A DNA stretch of 64,000 bases from Chloroflexota bacterium (GCA_018004935.1 JAGNBF010000001.1:62001-126000), one strand, 5' to 3'. Positions 1 through 8,475 are shown, counted from the stretch's first letter. Translations and numbers: made by a program. The notes: a model not told the origin generated them from the sequence alone.

Positions 1-892
1 CTCTGGTAAGGGTCAGACCGATGGCGCAGAGGTTGGTGTGGATGGCATGGTGCAGGGTGGCGACCTGCCCTGTTTTCAACACCCGCACAAACGGCTCCTG
101 GTCGTAGGTGGTCTGGTACAACTCGTGTAACTTTTTATCCGTCCAGCCGGGGTGCAGGGGGACGTAAATGGTGGACAGGATACCACGCGGCACGGGCAAC
201 AGGTGGGGCGAAAAGATGAGCGAGGGCGGTTCGGCCTGCCACATCCCCAACCCTTGTTCGATTTCGGGCAGGTGGCGGTGCTGGCGACCAATGCTGTACG
301 GGCTGAAGTTGTCGGATACCTCGACAAAATGGGTGTTTTGTTTGGGCACCCGCCCCGCCCCGGAAACCCCCGATTTGCTGTCGGCGATGACTGTGCCCGC
401 GATGGCGTTGGCTGAGCAGAGCGGCCGCAGGGCGAGCAAAATGCTGGTGGGGTAACAGCCAGGGTTGGCGACGAGTTGGGCCTGGGGTAGTTGCTCGCGG
501 GCAAATTCGGTGAGGCCGTAGACGGCAGAGGGGAGCAGTTCCGGGGCGGGGTGGGGGTGATGATACCACTGTTGGTACGCGGCCGCGTCCTTCAATCTAA
601 AATCGGCACTCAGATCAATCACCCGGACACCCGCCTGCAACAGCTTGACGGCGACCGCGGCCGCGTCCCCATGCCCCAGGCACAAAAAGGCCACCTCAAT
701 CTGGTCCAGCGGCGCGTGGTCGGGGTGGATGAGGGGGATGGGCGGTGCGGCCGCGAACAGGTCTCGCAAACTCTTCCCGGCTGATGAGGCCGATGTCGCA
801 AACACAATCTCCGCCTGCGGATGCCTCTGCAAAATTTTGACCAACTCCACCCCCGTGTAGCCGGTTGTGCCGTAGATGCCGATGCGAATCAT
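1..892 (-). CDS. argC: N-acetyl-gamma-glutamyl-phosphate reductase, 3' end cut by window edge
   Basis: NADPH-dependent reduction of N-acetylglutamyl phosphate to the semialdehyde, third step of arginine synthesis, cytosolic. About 297 residues are visible of a family length near 345. The N-terminus MIRIGIYGTTGYTG carries the Rossmann glycine motif, and the catalytic cysteine lies in NPGCYPT near residue 146. The start at 892 is the first ATG and gives the canonical N-terminus. No other arg gene lies to the right; the rest of the operon is probably left of the window. Expression is probably controlled by the leader peptide and terminator at 1049-1239. Confidence 0.95.
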   Translation of the reverse strand, partial: MIRIGIYGTTGYTGVELVKILQRHPQAEIVFATSASSAGKSLRDLFAAAPPIPLIHPDHAPLDQIEVAFLCLGHGDAAAVAVKLLQAGVRVIDLSADFRLKDAAAYQQWYHHPHPAPELLPSAVYGLTEFAREQLPQAQLVANPGCYPTSILLALRPLCSANAIAGTVIADSKSGVSGAGRVPKQNTHFVEVSDNFSPYSIGRQHRHLPEIEQGLGMWQAEPPSLIFSPHLLPVPRGILSTIYVPLHPGWTDKKLHELYQTTYDQEPFVRVLKTGQVATLHHAIHTNLCAIGLTLTR

Positions 893-909
893 GTTTAATC
901 CTAACCTGG

Positions 910-1030
910 AAAAACCAGAAAAAAGGAACACAGAGGGCCACAGAGAAGGCACAGAGAGACACAGAGTTTAAGAAAGTCAACACTTTTTCTCTGTGAATCT
1001 CTGTGTCTTCACCTCTGTGTTCTCTGTGTA
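910..1030. repeat. Degenerate cacagag-type inverted repeat
   Basis: Short CACAGAGA-like words on the left half are mirrored by TCTGTGT-like words on the right half, giving an imperfect inverted repeat between the argC start and its leader terminator. It resembles intergenic repeats common in large environmental genomes. No coding signal is seen. In the argC mRNA it would form part of the untranslated leader. Confidence 0.55.
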
Positions 1031-1048
1031 ACCTCTTTGGTGAATAAA

Positions 1049-1086
1049 ACAAAAAAGCCCACCAGACTCATACCAGTCTGGTGGGC
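1049..1086 (-). terminator. Attenuator terminator of argC leader
   Basis: A 12-bp perfect stem (1057-1068 with 1075-1086, loop 1069-1074) is followed in the minus direction by six T residues and more T-rich sequence. Its first arm contains ACCAGACTGGT-type sequence that can pair instead with ACCAGTCTGGT inside the leader ORF (plus positions 1133-1143). That gives mutually exclusive terminator and antiterminator forms. Confidence 0.8.
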
Positions 1087-1116
1087 TTTGGTTTTGCTGT
1101 TGATGTTTGTTACTCG

Positions 1117-1203
1117 TCAGACAACCCAAAAAACCAGACTGGTAAGCTGGCTAGGACGGCGGCGGCGCAGGCGCAAAACGGGTTGGTTGACGTGCGTAAA
1201 CAT
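1117..1203 (-). CDS. Arginine-rich leader peptide (28 aa) of the argC attenuator
   Basis: The ORF reads MFTHVNQPVLRLRRRRPSQL and continues for eight residues to TGA. Five of six consecutive codons are Arg (CGC CTG CGC CGC CGC CGT). The codons just after the Arg run (Thr-Ser-Leu-Val) form the segment that can pair with the terminator's first arm. A ribosome stalled on Arg codons would leave that segment free and favour readthrough into argC; a moving ribosome would cover it and allow termination. There is no Shine-Dalgarno, but the promoter -10 ends 8 bases before the ATG, so the mRNA may be leaderless. Function is inferred from this architecture. Confidence 0.8.
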   Translation of the reverse strand: MFTHVNQPVLRLRRRRPSQLTSLVFWVV

Positions 1204-1211
1204 GGTGGGGA

Positions 1212-1239
1212 ATAGTAACAGAGAAATCAGGCGCGTCAA
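1212..1239 (-). promoter_or_regulatory. Promoter for the argC leader transcript
   Basis: On the minus strand TTGACG (1239-1234) and TACTAT (1217-1212) are separated by 16 bp. The predicted start falls at or next to the leader-peptide ATG at 1203, which explains the missing ribosome-binding site. Confidence 0.6.
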
Positions 1240-1407
1240 CGGCAAATCCGCCATCTGGTTAAATTCGTGCAAACCGTACAATATTCAGGCGGGTCTTTTG
1301 GCTAAATTTGTACAAGTAGTGACCTACGCGGCCGCGATGAGAACAAAAAATAACAGGTTGGTGTTACAATTCTCCCGGATTTAGGGTTGCCAGGTGAGGA
1401 AACAAAT

Positions 1408-2637
1408 ATGTTGACGAAGATAAGCATTCAGAGCTTCAAATCTATTCACCACATTCAAGACCTGGAGCTGGGCCAGGTCAATGTATTTGTGGGTGCAAAT
1501 GGGAGTGGCAAAAGTAATTTATTGGAAGCGGTAGGGGTATTGAGCGCGGCCGCGGCCGGACGTATAGACAGTGCTTCACTACGTGAAAGAGGCGTCCGTC
1601 TCAGTCCACCTCAACTCTACATAGCTTCGTTAAAACAGCAATTAAGCATACCACCACAAATTCATACAACGTCCTGGCTTGATCAGTATTCGCTTGAGTA
1701 CGGTATCACACTCCACCCATCCCAAACAGATATCGCCAGACTTGACGCACTTGAAGTTTTGTCAGGTGCAGACATTACGTTTAACACAAATGGCATGAGC
1801 AATGTATCATCTGATGAAAATCGTGCCTTGAGAGAAAGTAAAGAACAGTACCTAACCAAAGGTTTGTTTGCTTTTCTGCTCAATTTGGGCAAACTGCCTG
1901 CTCAAGCGGAAACATTGAATGCTATATTGAGTGACTACGCCATTTATGCGCCAACAACACCCGTTTTGAGGGCCATTCAGTCAGATATTTTCACACGAGA
2001 CCCAATGGGCCTGTTAGGGGGGCGGTTGGCTGAGGCAGTGGAAGATATTTTGAACCTGGAGCAGAAAACTTTTGGCTCACTGGCCTTAGATGAGTTATTG
2101 GAACTTCTGGGCTGGGTTGAAGAGTTTGATATTACGGCCCCTTCGCGGGAACTTCTGTCGCCCGATGTGCCATCCTTGCGGAGCATCATCCGTTTCAAAG
2201 ATTTTTGGATGGGTGAAGGGCGCAATCAACTTTCCGGTTATGATGCTAACGAGGGAGCGTTATACGTGCTTTTTATGCTGGTTCTGGCTTTGCACCCCCG
2301 CGTGCCTCGTTTCTTTGCAGTGGACAACTTTGATCAGATGCTTCACCCCCGGTTAGCCAGAGCTTTAACCCGGCTGTTCTGTCGTCTGGTTTTAGAAACG
2401 GAACCCAAACGGCAGGTCTTACTCACCACCCATAATCCCATGGTGTTGGATGGGCTGGATTTACGTGACGAACGTGTCCGCTTATTTACGGTAGAGCGCA
2501 ATCAAAACAGTGGGGGTGCAACCATTGTACGTCGGGTAGAACTATCCGAAGCTGTATTGGCAACCGCTCAAAATGGGATGCCGCTTTCGATGATGTGGGT
2601 ATCAGGGCTTTTGGGCGGCGTACCGGATATTTTTTAG
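1408..2637 (+). CDS. AAA/OLD-like ABC ATPase, probable defence component
   Basis: SMC/OLD-type ATPase of about 409 aa. Walker A is GANGSGKS near residue 30 and the H-loop is LLTTHNPMVLDG near 340. The Walker B region reads FFAVDNFDQMLHP, so the usual DE pair is altered, and the signature region is LSGYDANEGAL rather than the usual LSDGT. The start at 1408 follows GGTGAGGAAACAAAT. A TOPRIM-type gene follows after 15 bp in the same direction. ATPase plus TOPRIM pairs of this build are typical of phage-defence modules (OLD, PARIS, AbiL-like). Assignment to one named system is not possible by eye. Confidence 0.75.
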   Translation: MLTKISIQSFKSIHHIQDLELGQVNVFVGANGSGKSNLLEAVGVLSAAAAGRIDSASLRERGVRLSPPQLYIASLKQQLSIPPQIHTTSWLDQYSLEYGITLHPSQTDIARLDALEVLSGADITFNTNGMSNVSSDENRALRESKEQYLTKGLFAFLLNLGKLPAQAETLNAILSDYAIYAPTTPVLRAIQSDIFTRDPMGLLGGRLAEAVEDILNLEQKTFGSLALDELLELLGWVEEFDITAPSRELLSPDVPSLRSIIRFKDFWMGEGRNQLSGYDANEGALYVLFMLVLALHPRVPRFFAVDNFDQMLHPRLARALTRLFCRLVLETEPKRQVLLTTHNPMVLDGLDLRDERVRLFTVERNQNSGGATIVRRVELSEAVLATAQNGMPLSMMWVSGLLGGVPDIF

Positions 2638-2652
2638 CAAACAGGCAGTGAT

Positions 2653-3381
2653 ATGAAAATTGGCACAGTTGTTGAGGGGCCAACGGATCGGCTCTTGTTG
2701 GAAGCAATTATTAGCCATGTTATGCCGGGAGAACATCAATTTTTAGCCTTACAACCGGTGGGTTTAGGGGCAAGTTTTGGGGAAACAGGAACCGGCTGGA
2801 AAGGGGTACGCCGCTTTTGCCGGGAAATCTATCAGCGTCATCAGAGTAATATTGCCTCTTACATGGCGGATTATCAACTCGATTTATTGGTCATCCACCT
2901 GGATGCCGATGTCATCCGCGAAGCAGATTTGTGGGAAGACACCCCTTTGCCAGAATGGCTTAACCCACTTCCTTGTCCCCCGATTGCGGCAACTGCCGGG
3001 CAATTAAAACGGCTTGTAGCCCATTGGTTGAATGAACCTGCGGCCGCGAATCTCCCCCTTTCCCTCATTTTCGCCATCCCCTCTCAGGATACCGAAAATT
3101 GGACCTTTGCCGCCCTCTTCCCCGAAGATGCGTTGTGCCAACGACCAGAATACGAATGTGTCCAGGGCGAAAACCAATACCACCCCGCTTACCAACTCAC
3201 CCTCAAAGACTACGGTAAATATTTGCAACGGAAAGAATCACAGATCAAAAAATCGGTTGTCACCTACCGCCGCCTTGTGCCAGAGATAATGAATCGGTGG
3301 GAACAAGTGTGCCGTATCTGTACTCAGGCACATCAGTTCCAGCAAGATTTAAGCCAAACCCTAACGAGCCAGGATCAATAA
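2653..3381 (+). CDS. TOPRIM-fold nuclease-like protein (DUF4276-like)
   Basis: 242 aa. The N-terminus has VEGPTDRLLLEAI, the glutamate motif of TOPRIM folds, and LLVIHLDADV near residue 80 supplies the DxD pair; a third acidic site may lie in SQDTENW. The length and gene order after an AAA ATPase match the TOPRIM partner of two-gene defence systems. The likely role is metal-dependent nucleic-acid cleavage switched by the ATPase. The last 21 bases overlap the small convergent gene at 3361-3507. Confidence 0.65.
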   Translation: MKIGTVVEGPTDRLLLEAIISHVMPGEHQFLALQPVGLGASFGETGTGWKGVRRFCREIYQRHQSNIASYMADYQLDLLVIHLDADVIREADLWEDTPLPEWLNPLPCPPIAATAGQLKRLVAHWLNEPAAANLPLSLIFAIPSQDTENWTFAALFPEDALCQRPEYECVQGENQYHPAYQLTLKDYGKYLQRKESQIKKSVVTYRRLVPEIMNRWEQVCRICTQAHQFQQDLSQTLTSQDQ

Positions 3382-3507
3382 CACCAGGCAGGCAAACATC
3401 ATAAGGCCAATAAAGCCGCAACCGCCGAGAAAAACGGGGCGTCGCCGCCAGCCAATGCCGGGGCAAATGATGAAGGGGCGTCGTCGGAAAGCGGGTCTAC
3501 GAAACAT
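3361..3507 (-). CDS. Small Arg-rich single-pass membrane protein (48 aa), unrecognised
   Basis: The ATG at 3507 has a strong ribosome site, AAAGGAG, 7 bases upstream. The first 26 residues are basic (MFRRPAFRRRPF, GWRRRP) and the last 22 form one hydrophobic helix ending in LVLLILAR. It is antisense to the 3' end of the TOPRIM gene. The heptamer repeat at 3523 lies just upstream of its ribosome site. A positive-inside single-pass topology is likely. No family is recognised; it could be a small membrane toxin or regulator. Confidence 0.55.
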   Translation of the reverse strand: MFRRPAFRRRPFIICPGIGWRRRPVFLGGCGFIGLMMFACLVLLILAR

Positions 3508-3522
3508 GAGAAGTCTCCTTTT

Positions 3523-3582
3523 GGATGCGTGATGCGTGATGCGTGATGCGTGATGCGTGATGCGTGATGCGTGATGCGTATC
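3523..3582. repeat. Minisatellite of 7-bp unit GATGCGT, about 8 copies
   Basis: Near-perfect heptamer array in the 5' leader of the small gene at 3361-3507. A degenerate relative lies at 40618-40660. Confidence 0.9.
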
Positions 3583-3655
3583 AATAATGATGAAAGATAA
3601 CGCCCAATTGTCAAACAAAATTCGCCCAGATGTAATCCGTTTGTAAAATAGCCTT

Positions 3656-3721
3656 GTTGGTTACTGGTTACTGGTTACTGCTCACTGCTCACTGCTCACT
3701 GCCCACTGCCCACTGCCCACT
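3656..3721. repeat. Heptamer minisatellite drifting in three blocks
   Basis: Successive 7-bp units run as CTGGTTA, then CTGCTCA, then CTGCCCA, about three copies of each, just before the amidohydrolase ribosome site. The block pattern suggests slippage of changed units. Related words appear at 35875-35910 and near 58270. Confidence 0.85.
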
Positions 3722-3738
3722 TTCCCCCAGGAGTTCCC

Positions 3739-5346
3739 ATGTTTGCGACCCTTGTTTTGACCAATGGCAAGATAATGACGATGGATGAACATCAGCCGCA
3801 GGCCACGGCGATTGCCATACACGGCAACCGGATTTTGGCCCTCGGCACGGATGCGGCGATGAAACGGTTGTTGGCTCCCGGTGGCGAATGGCTGGATTTG
3901 CGCGGCCGCACCGTCACCCCCGGTCTTGTTGATGCGCACGTCCACTTCCAATGGTACAGCCTGGGACTCCAGGTGGTAGATTTGTTTGAACTGCCTAGCC
4001 TGGATGAAGCGTTGGCACGGGTACGGGCGGCTGTGGCAACCCACCCCACCGGGCAATGGCTCCGCGGCCGCGGCTGGAAACAGGACATCTGGCCCGACCG
4101 CGCCTGGCCCACCTCTGCCCACCTGGATGGGATCGCCGCTCACATCCCCATGCTCCTCACCGAAAAAAGCGGCCATTCCGCCTGGGCCAACAGCCTCGCC
4201 CTCAAAATGGCCGGGATCACCCCCCACACCCCTGACCCCGAAGGCGGCCAGATTCAGCGGGACCCCCACGGCCAACCCACCGGCATCCTGTTCGAGAACG
4301 CCATTAGCCTGGTGAACGACATCATCCCCAAACCGACGGTGGAGCAGATCGCGGCCGCGATGCGGGTCGGGCAAGAAAAAGCCTGGCAGGCCGGGCTGAC
4401 TGGTATTCACGACTTCGATGGGCCGTTCTGCTTCCGCGCCCTGCAACAACTCCACCAGAGCGGCGAACTCGGTCTGCGCGTGGTCAAAAACATCCCGGCG
4501 GAAAAGCTGGAACACGCCGTTGAGGTGGGGCTGAAAACGGGCTTTGGCGACGAATGGCTCCGTATTGGTGGCATTAAAATTTTTGCCGATGGGGCGTTAG
4601 GGCCGCGCACCGCCGCCATGATCGAACCTTACGAGGGGGAGCCAGACAACCGGGGTATCGTCGTCACCGACAAAGAAACGATGAAGGAGATCGCCTCGAC
4701 GGCCAGCCTGCATGGGCTGAGTGTAACCGTCCACGCCATTGGCGACCGGGCCAACCATGATATTTTGGATGTGTATGAGGCGGTGCGGCAAGAGGAGAAG
4801 GAGCGGGGGGTGCGGCCGCAACAACGCCGTCACCGCATCGAACACGTACAAATTCTCCACCCCAGCGACATCACCCGGCTGGCCCAGCACCAGATTATCG
4901 CCTCGATGCAACCCATTCACGCCACCGGGGACATGGCGATGGCCGACCGCTACTGGGGCGACCGGGCGCAAACCAGCTATGCCTGGCGCACCCTGGCCGA
5001 AACGGGCGCACTGCTTGTTTTTGGCTCTGATGCCCCGGTAGAATCCATCGAACCTTTGCGGGGGATTCATGCGGCGGTGACGCGGCGGCGGGCCGATGGC
5101 ACACCGGGTCAGGATGGCTGGTATCCGGCCCAGCGGCTGAGTCTGGCAGAGGCGCTACGGGGGTTTACGACTGCGGCCGCGATCACCAGCGGTCAAGAGC
5201 ATCATCTCGGCTCACTCACCCCCGGCAAACTGGCCGATCTCACCATTTTTGACTGCGACCTCAGCGCCATTTCACCCCACGAGCTAATCAACGTCACCAT
5301 TGACGCCACCCTCGTGGGTGGCGCGTTCAAATATCGGCAAATATAA
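3739..5346 (+). CDS. Metal-dependent amidohydrolase, YtcJ-like
   Basis: 535 aa. The metal-binding HxH is in DAHVHFQW near residue 66, further ligands lie in VTVHAIGDRA and RIEHVQ, and the late Asp in FGSDAPVES. This is the amidohydrolase_3/YtcJ architecture, in which a TIM barrel is flanked by the small beta domain formed by both ends (NGKIMTMD at the start, LADLTIFD at the end). Substrate unknown; relatives hydrolyse C-N bonds of cyclic amides or imidazolones. The start follows CAGGAGTTCCC. The next gene begins 2 bp after the stop, suggesting coupling. Confidence 0.9.
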   Translation: MFATLVLTNGKIMTMDEHQPQATAIAIHGNRILALGTDAAMKRLLAPGGEWLDLRGRTVTPGLVDAHVHFQWYSLGLQVVDLFELPSLDEALARVRAAVATHPTGQWLRGRGWKQDIWPDRAWPTSAHLDGIAAHIPMLLTEKSGHSAWANSLALKMAGITPHTPDPEGGQIQRDPHGQPTGILFENAISLVNDIIPKPTVEQIAAAMRVGQEKAWQAGLTGIHDFDGPFCFRALQQLHQSGELGLRVVKNIPAEKLEHAVEVGLKTGFGDEWLRIGGIKIFADGALGPRTAAMIEPYEGEPDNRGIVVTDKETMKEIASTASLHGLSVTVHAIGDRANHDILDVYEAVRQEEKERGVRPQQRRHRIEHVQILHPSDITRLAQHQIIASMQPIHATGDMAMADRYWGDRAQTSYAWRTLAETGALLVFGSDAPVESIEPLRGIHAAVTRRRADGTPGQDGWYPAQRLSLAEALRGFTTAAAITSGQEHHLGSLTPGKLADLTIFDCDLSAISPHELINVTIDATLVGGAFKYRQI

Positions 5347-5348
5347 GC

Positions 5349-5909
5349 ATGGCAAAACCCAAATTCTCTATTGCCCACAAAGATGAAGAAATGTTGGCAC
5401 TTGTGAGCAAGACGGATCAAAAAACATTGGCACTTTGGGCGATTGATTGTGCCGAGCGTGTTATGCCCTTTTTTGAGGAAAAATATCCTCAAGATAATCG
5501 CCCACGCCAGGCTCTTAACACGTTACAAACCTGGCTGGATACAGGGGTCTTCAAGATGGCGGTGATTCGTAAGGCATCGTTGGATGCTCACGCGGCCGCA
5601 CGTGATGTGGGTGAAGACAGCCCCGCTCGTTCTGCCGCCCGTGCCGCTGGTCAGGCGGTAGCCACGGCCCATGTTGCCCGCCATGCTTATGGCCCAGCCA
5701 TTTATGCCCAACAAGCGATCCATAGAGCCAGCACCCCCGCCGAAGCGGATGCGGCCGCGGCCCAAGAACGGGATTGGCAATATCAACAGCTACTGGCTCG
5801 CCAGGGGATGGATGAAAACAGCGAGGGGGCGAGTAGCGAGGGGGCGAGTAGGGACTTGAAACCTGAAACTCAAAACTTTGAACTCGAAACTCGAAACTTA
5901 TTTTCGTAG
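5349..5909 (+). CDS. Imm5-like putative immunity protein with repeat-derived tail
   Basis: 186 aa. The core (residues 1-150) has the alanine-rich helical pattern of Imm5-like proteins: LALWAIDCAERVMPFFEEK, then AHAAARD, then ARAAGQAVATAHVARHA. No toxin gene is adjacent, so an immunity role is only a family label. The last 30 residues (from NSEGASSEGAS on) are low complexity and come from repeated DNA (GAGGGGCGAGTAGC twice, then GAAACTC words), suggesting the original stop was lost into intergenic repeat. Confidence 0.6.
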   Translation: MAKPKFSIAHKDEEMLALVSKTDQKTLALWAIDCAERVMPFFEEKYPQDNRPRQALNTLQTWLDTGVFKMAVIRKASLDAHAAARDVGEDSPARSAARAAGQAVATAHVARHAYGPAIYAQQAIHRASTPAEADAAAAQERDWQYQQLLARQGMDENSEGASSEGASRDLKPETQNFELETRNLFS

Positions 5910-5953
5910 GAGTTCCCCATGGGCCTTTGGCGCACCAAGAGGGATGAAAATTT

Positions 5954-6004
5954 GTAGGACGATTTGGTAAATCGTCCACTGGGCGATTTACCAAATCGCC
6001 CTAC
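5954..6004. repeat. Inverted repeat GTAGGACGATTT / AAATCGCCCTAC
   Basis: Two roughly 24-bp arms around a 3-bp centre lie between the immunity-like gene and the hydrolase. The type is a dispersed intergenic palindrome. The following TTTCGTAGGAG supplies the next ribosome site. Confidence 0.8.
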
Positions 6005-6027
6005 ATTTTCGTAGGAGTACATAACCG

Positions 6028-6870
6028 ATGTCCTTTATGATTCCCTTTCATGATTACGGCGGCCGCGGGCCATTGCTCCATTTCGCCCACGCCAATGCCT
6101 ATCCCCCAGGCAGTTACCGCCTCTTCCTCAACGCCCTCACCCGTAACTTCCAGGTATTAGCGGTGAAACATCGCCCCCTGTGGCCCCAGGCTCAACCCCA
6201 GGAGATGAGCAGTTGGCATCGTATCGCGGATGATCTGATTGAGTTTTTTGATCAGCAGAAGTTGCAGGGGGTGATAGGGGTTGGGCATTCGCTGGGTGGG
6301 GTGGCGACGATGGTCGCGGCCGCGAAACGACCCGAATTATTTAGCCAGTTGATACTCATTGATCCCGTGTTCCTGGCCCCACACCTGCTGGCCATGGTAG
6401 ATGAACGCATTGCCCAACAACTGGAACCGTTTGAGTTTCCTCTGGTGGCGGCGGCCCAACGGCGGCGAGATTGGTGGAGTAGCCGTGCGGCCGCGTTTGA
6501 ACATCTCCGCCCCAAATCTGTCTTTGCCGGGTTCAGCGACGAGGCCATGTGGGATTTCATCAACTATGGCCTGACCGATGATGCCAATGGCGGAGTCCGT
6601 CTGGCCTTCCCCAAAGAGTGGGAAGCCCGCATCTACAGTATGCCCCCTACCTTTGTCTGGGAATATGTGTCCCAAATCAGCCAGCCCACCCTGGCTATCC
6701 GCGCCGCCAACTCCGACACCCTCTTCCCGCCGTCGTGGGAAAACTGGCAGAAGCTCCAGCCCGGCGCGACCTTTATCGAAATGCCAGAAACCACCCACTT
6801 GTTGACGATGGAAAAACCAGAGGCGGTGGCAAATTTGATTGCGCGTTGGACGAAGGATTTACGATTGTAG
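6028..6870 (+). CDS. Alpha/beta hydrolase
   Basis: 280 aa alpha/beta hydrolase fold. The nucleophile elbow is GHSLGG near residue 87, the acid is probably in NSDTLFPPS near 232, and the histidine in TTHLLTMEKPE near 259. The oxyanion strand appears as HFAHANAYP. Substrate cannot be predicted. The start follows GTAGGAGTACATAACCG. The DinB-fold gene follows after about 80 bp of ATTTACGAT-type repeats. Confidence 0.85.
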   Translation: MSFMIPFHDYGGRGPLLHFAHANAYPPGSYRLFLNALTRNFQVLAVKHRPLWPQAQPQEMSSWHRIADDLIEFFDQQKLQGVIGVGHSLGGVATMVAAAKRPELFSQLILIDPVFLAPHLLAMVDERIAQQLEPFEFPLVAAAQRRRDWWSSRAAAFEHLRPKSVFAGFSDEAMWDFINYGLTDDANGGVRLAFPKEWEARIYSMPPTFVWEYVSQISQPTLAIRAANSDTLFPPSWENWQKLQPGATFIEMPETTHLLTMEKPEAVANLIARWTKDLRL

Positions 6871-6950
6871 ATTGACGATTTACGATTCAATTTATGCATA
6901 TCAATCGTAAATCTAAAATCGTAAATCGTAAATCACAAACGGAGTTCGTT

Positions 6951-7445
6951 ATGTCAACTTTACAGATACAAAAACTATTTGTTTACAACGCCTGGGCCTG
7001 GGATCATCTGTTTGCCAGTGTCGAAAAGTTGGGCGCGGCCGCGTACCGTGTAGATCGCCCCTTCTTTTGGGGGTCCATACACGGCCTGCTTGTCCATGCC
7101 CTCACCGCCGAATGGATCTGGTATGTACGTTGTCAAGGAGAAAGCCCTACCCGTTTACTTAACCCTGACGATTATCCTGACTTTGCCGCCGTTCGTTCTG
7201 CCTGGCAACCGGTCAACGCGGATTGGATTGTTTATGTCGGCTCATTGACCGATGCTGACCTCTTGCGGCGCATTGAATACCGCAACACCAAAGGGTACGG
7301 CTATAACATAGGTTTAGCTGATCTACTCCAACACGTCATGAATCACGCCACTGAACATCGGAGCCAACTTACTCCTCTGCTGTACAATCTGGGCGTACCA
7401 ACCCCATCCCTGGATTACCTGGCGTTCTGTTTGGAGCAACCATGA
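6951..7445 (+). CDS. DinB/YfiT-like metal-binding four-helix protein
   Basis: 164 aa. The family's metal ligands are visible as the early histidine in SIHGLLVHAL and the late pair in HVMNHATEHRSQ. The DinB superfamily holds metal-dependent thiol transferases and related enzymes; it is unrelated to DNA polymerase IV despite the name. The ATG at 6951 follows ACGGAGTTCGTT. Its TGA overlaps the start of the ROK kinase (ATGA), so the two are translationally coupled. Confidence 0.85.
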   Translation: MSTLQIQKLFVYNAWAWDHLFASVEKLGAAAYRVDRPFFWGSIHGLLVHALTAEWIWYVRCQGESPTRLLNPDDYPDFAAVRSAWQPVNADWIVYVGSLTDADLLRRIEYRNTKGYGYNIGLADLLQHVMNHATEHRSQLTPLLYNLGVPTPSLDYLAFCLEQP

Positions 7446-8407
7446 AACCCTTTCCCCTGAAGGCCCAGCCCTGGCTGGGGCTGGATATTGGCGGTACAAA
7501 GATAGAAGCGCTGGTTGTTAATGACCAGGATCAGGTGTTGGGGCAAGCTATTGTGCCGACAGCTACGGCTACCCCTGATCATTTGTGCCAAAGCATCAGC
7601 GCGGCCGCGACACAGGCCTTGACGCAGGCACAGAGCGATTTCACCCAGGTAGCCGCTGTGGGGATGGGGATCCCTGGTCAGGTAAACCCAGACACGGGCG
7701 AGGTAACTCTGGCCGTCAACTTAAACCTGAGCAACTTTCCCCTCGGTGCGGTATTGAGTCACGCCTGGGGCAAACCGTGTTTTCTGGAAAATGATGTGCG
7801 TGCGGCCGCGGTGGGTGCCTATTTCCACTTAATCCAACCCTCGCCCCTCACCCCCCCCGCCTCAGCCTTGCGCCATATCGCCTACCTCAGCATCGGTACC
7901 GGGATCGCGGCAGGCATCATCCTGGACGGACGCCTCCATCGAGGTGCAAATGGCATGGCTGGGGAAGTGGGGCACATCCCTCTAGACCTGGCGGGTGAAC
8001 GGTGCGCCTGTGGGCAAACAGGTTGCCTGGAGACGATTGCCGCCGGACCAGCCATCGTGCGTCAGGCGGCACAGGTTGGCCTAAAGGTGTCTCATGCGGG
8101 TGAGGTGTACGCGGCCGCGAGCCACGGTCATCCCCAGGCCCAGGCCATCATCCAGCGTGTCAGCCTCAGCCTGGGCCGGGCCATCCAATGGTTGATTATG
8201 ACCTGCGATGTCGAAAAAGTGGTTTTGGGAGGTGGTGTCACACGATCCGGAGCCACTTTCCTGGAGCCAATCTGCCACGCCTTAGCCCAACTACGTGCCC
8301 ACTCCCCCCTGGCCCAGACCCTGCTCGCCACCGACAAAATCACCCTTATTCCCCCTGGTTTCAATGCCGGAGTTTGGGGAGCTATTGCTCTAGCCCGCCA
8401 AAAATAG
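7442..8407 (+). CDS. ROK-family sugar kinase, likely N-acetylglucosamine or glucose kinase
   Basis: 321 aa. The phosphate loop is GLDIGGTKIEA at residues 13-23, the catalytic Asp lies in ENDVRAAAVG, and the ROK zinc motif is GERCACGQTGCLE near residue 190. It is followed by nagA and an SIS isomerase gene in the same direction, so the natural reading is kinase of amino-sugar catabolism making GlcNAc-6-P; glucokinase activity is equally allowed by sequence. Start overlaps the upstream stop and has GGAGCAACC before it. Confidence 0.85.
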   Translation: MKPFPLKAQPWLGLDIGGTKIEALVVNDQDQVLGQAIVPTATATPDHLCQSISAAATQALTQAQSDFTQVAAVGMGIPGQVNPDTGEVTLAVNLNLSNFPLGAVLSHAWGKPCFLENDVRAAAVGAYFHLIQPSPLTPPASALRHIAYLSIGTGIAAGIILDGRLHRGANGMAGEVGHIPLDLAGERCACGQTGCLETIAAGPAIVRQAAQVGLKVSHAGEVYAAASHGHPQAQAIIQRVSLSLGRAIQWLIMTCDVEKVVLGGGVTRSGATFLEPICHALAQLRAHSPLAQTLLATDKITLIPPGFNAGVWGAIALARQK

Positions 8408-8475
8408 CCGGGCATACTTGAACCAAACTGCCCACGTCCTACGGCTTACACTTTACCTCTGCATTCCATCCTACT

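Noticed and set aside
1037-1384. Plus-strand ORF of 115 aa
   Set aside because: It is the antisense of the arginine leader region and contains the attenuator hairpin; no ribosome site or recognisable protein.
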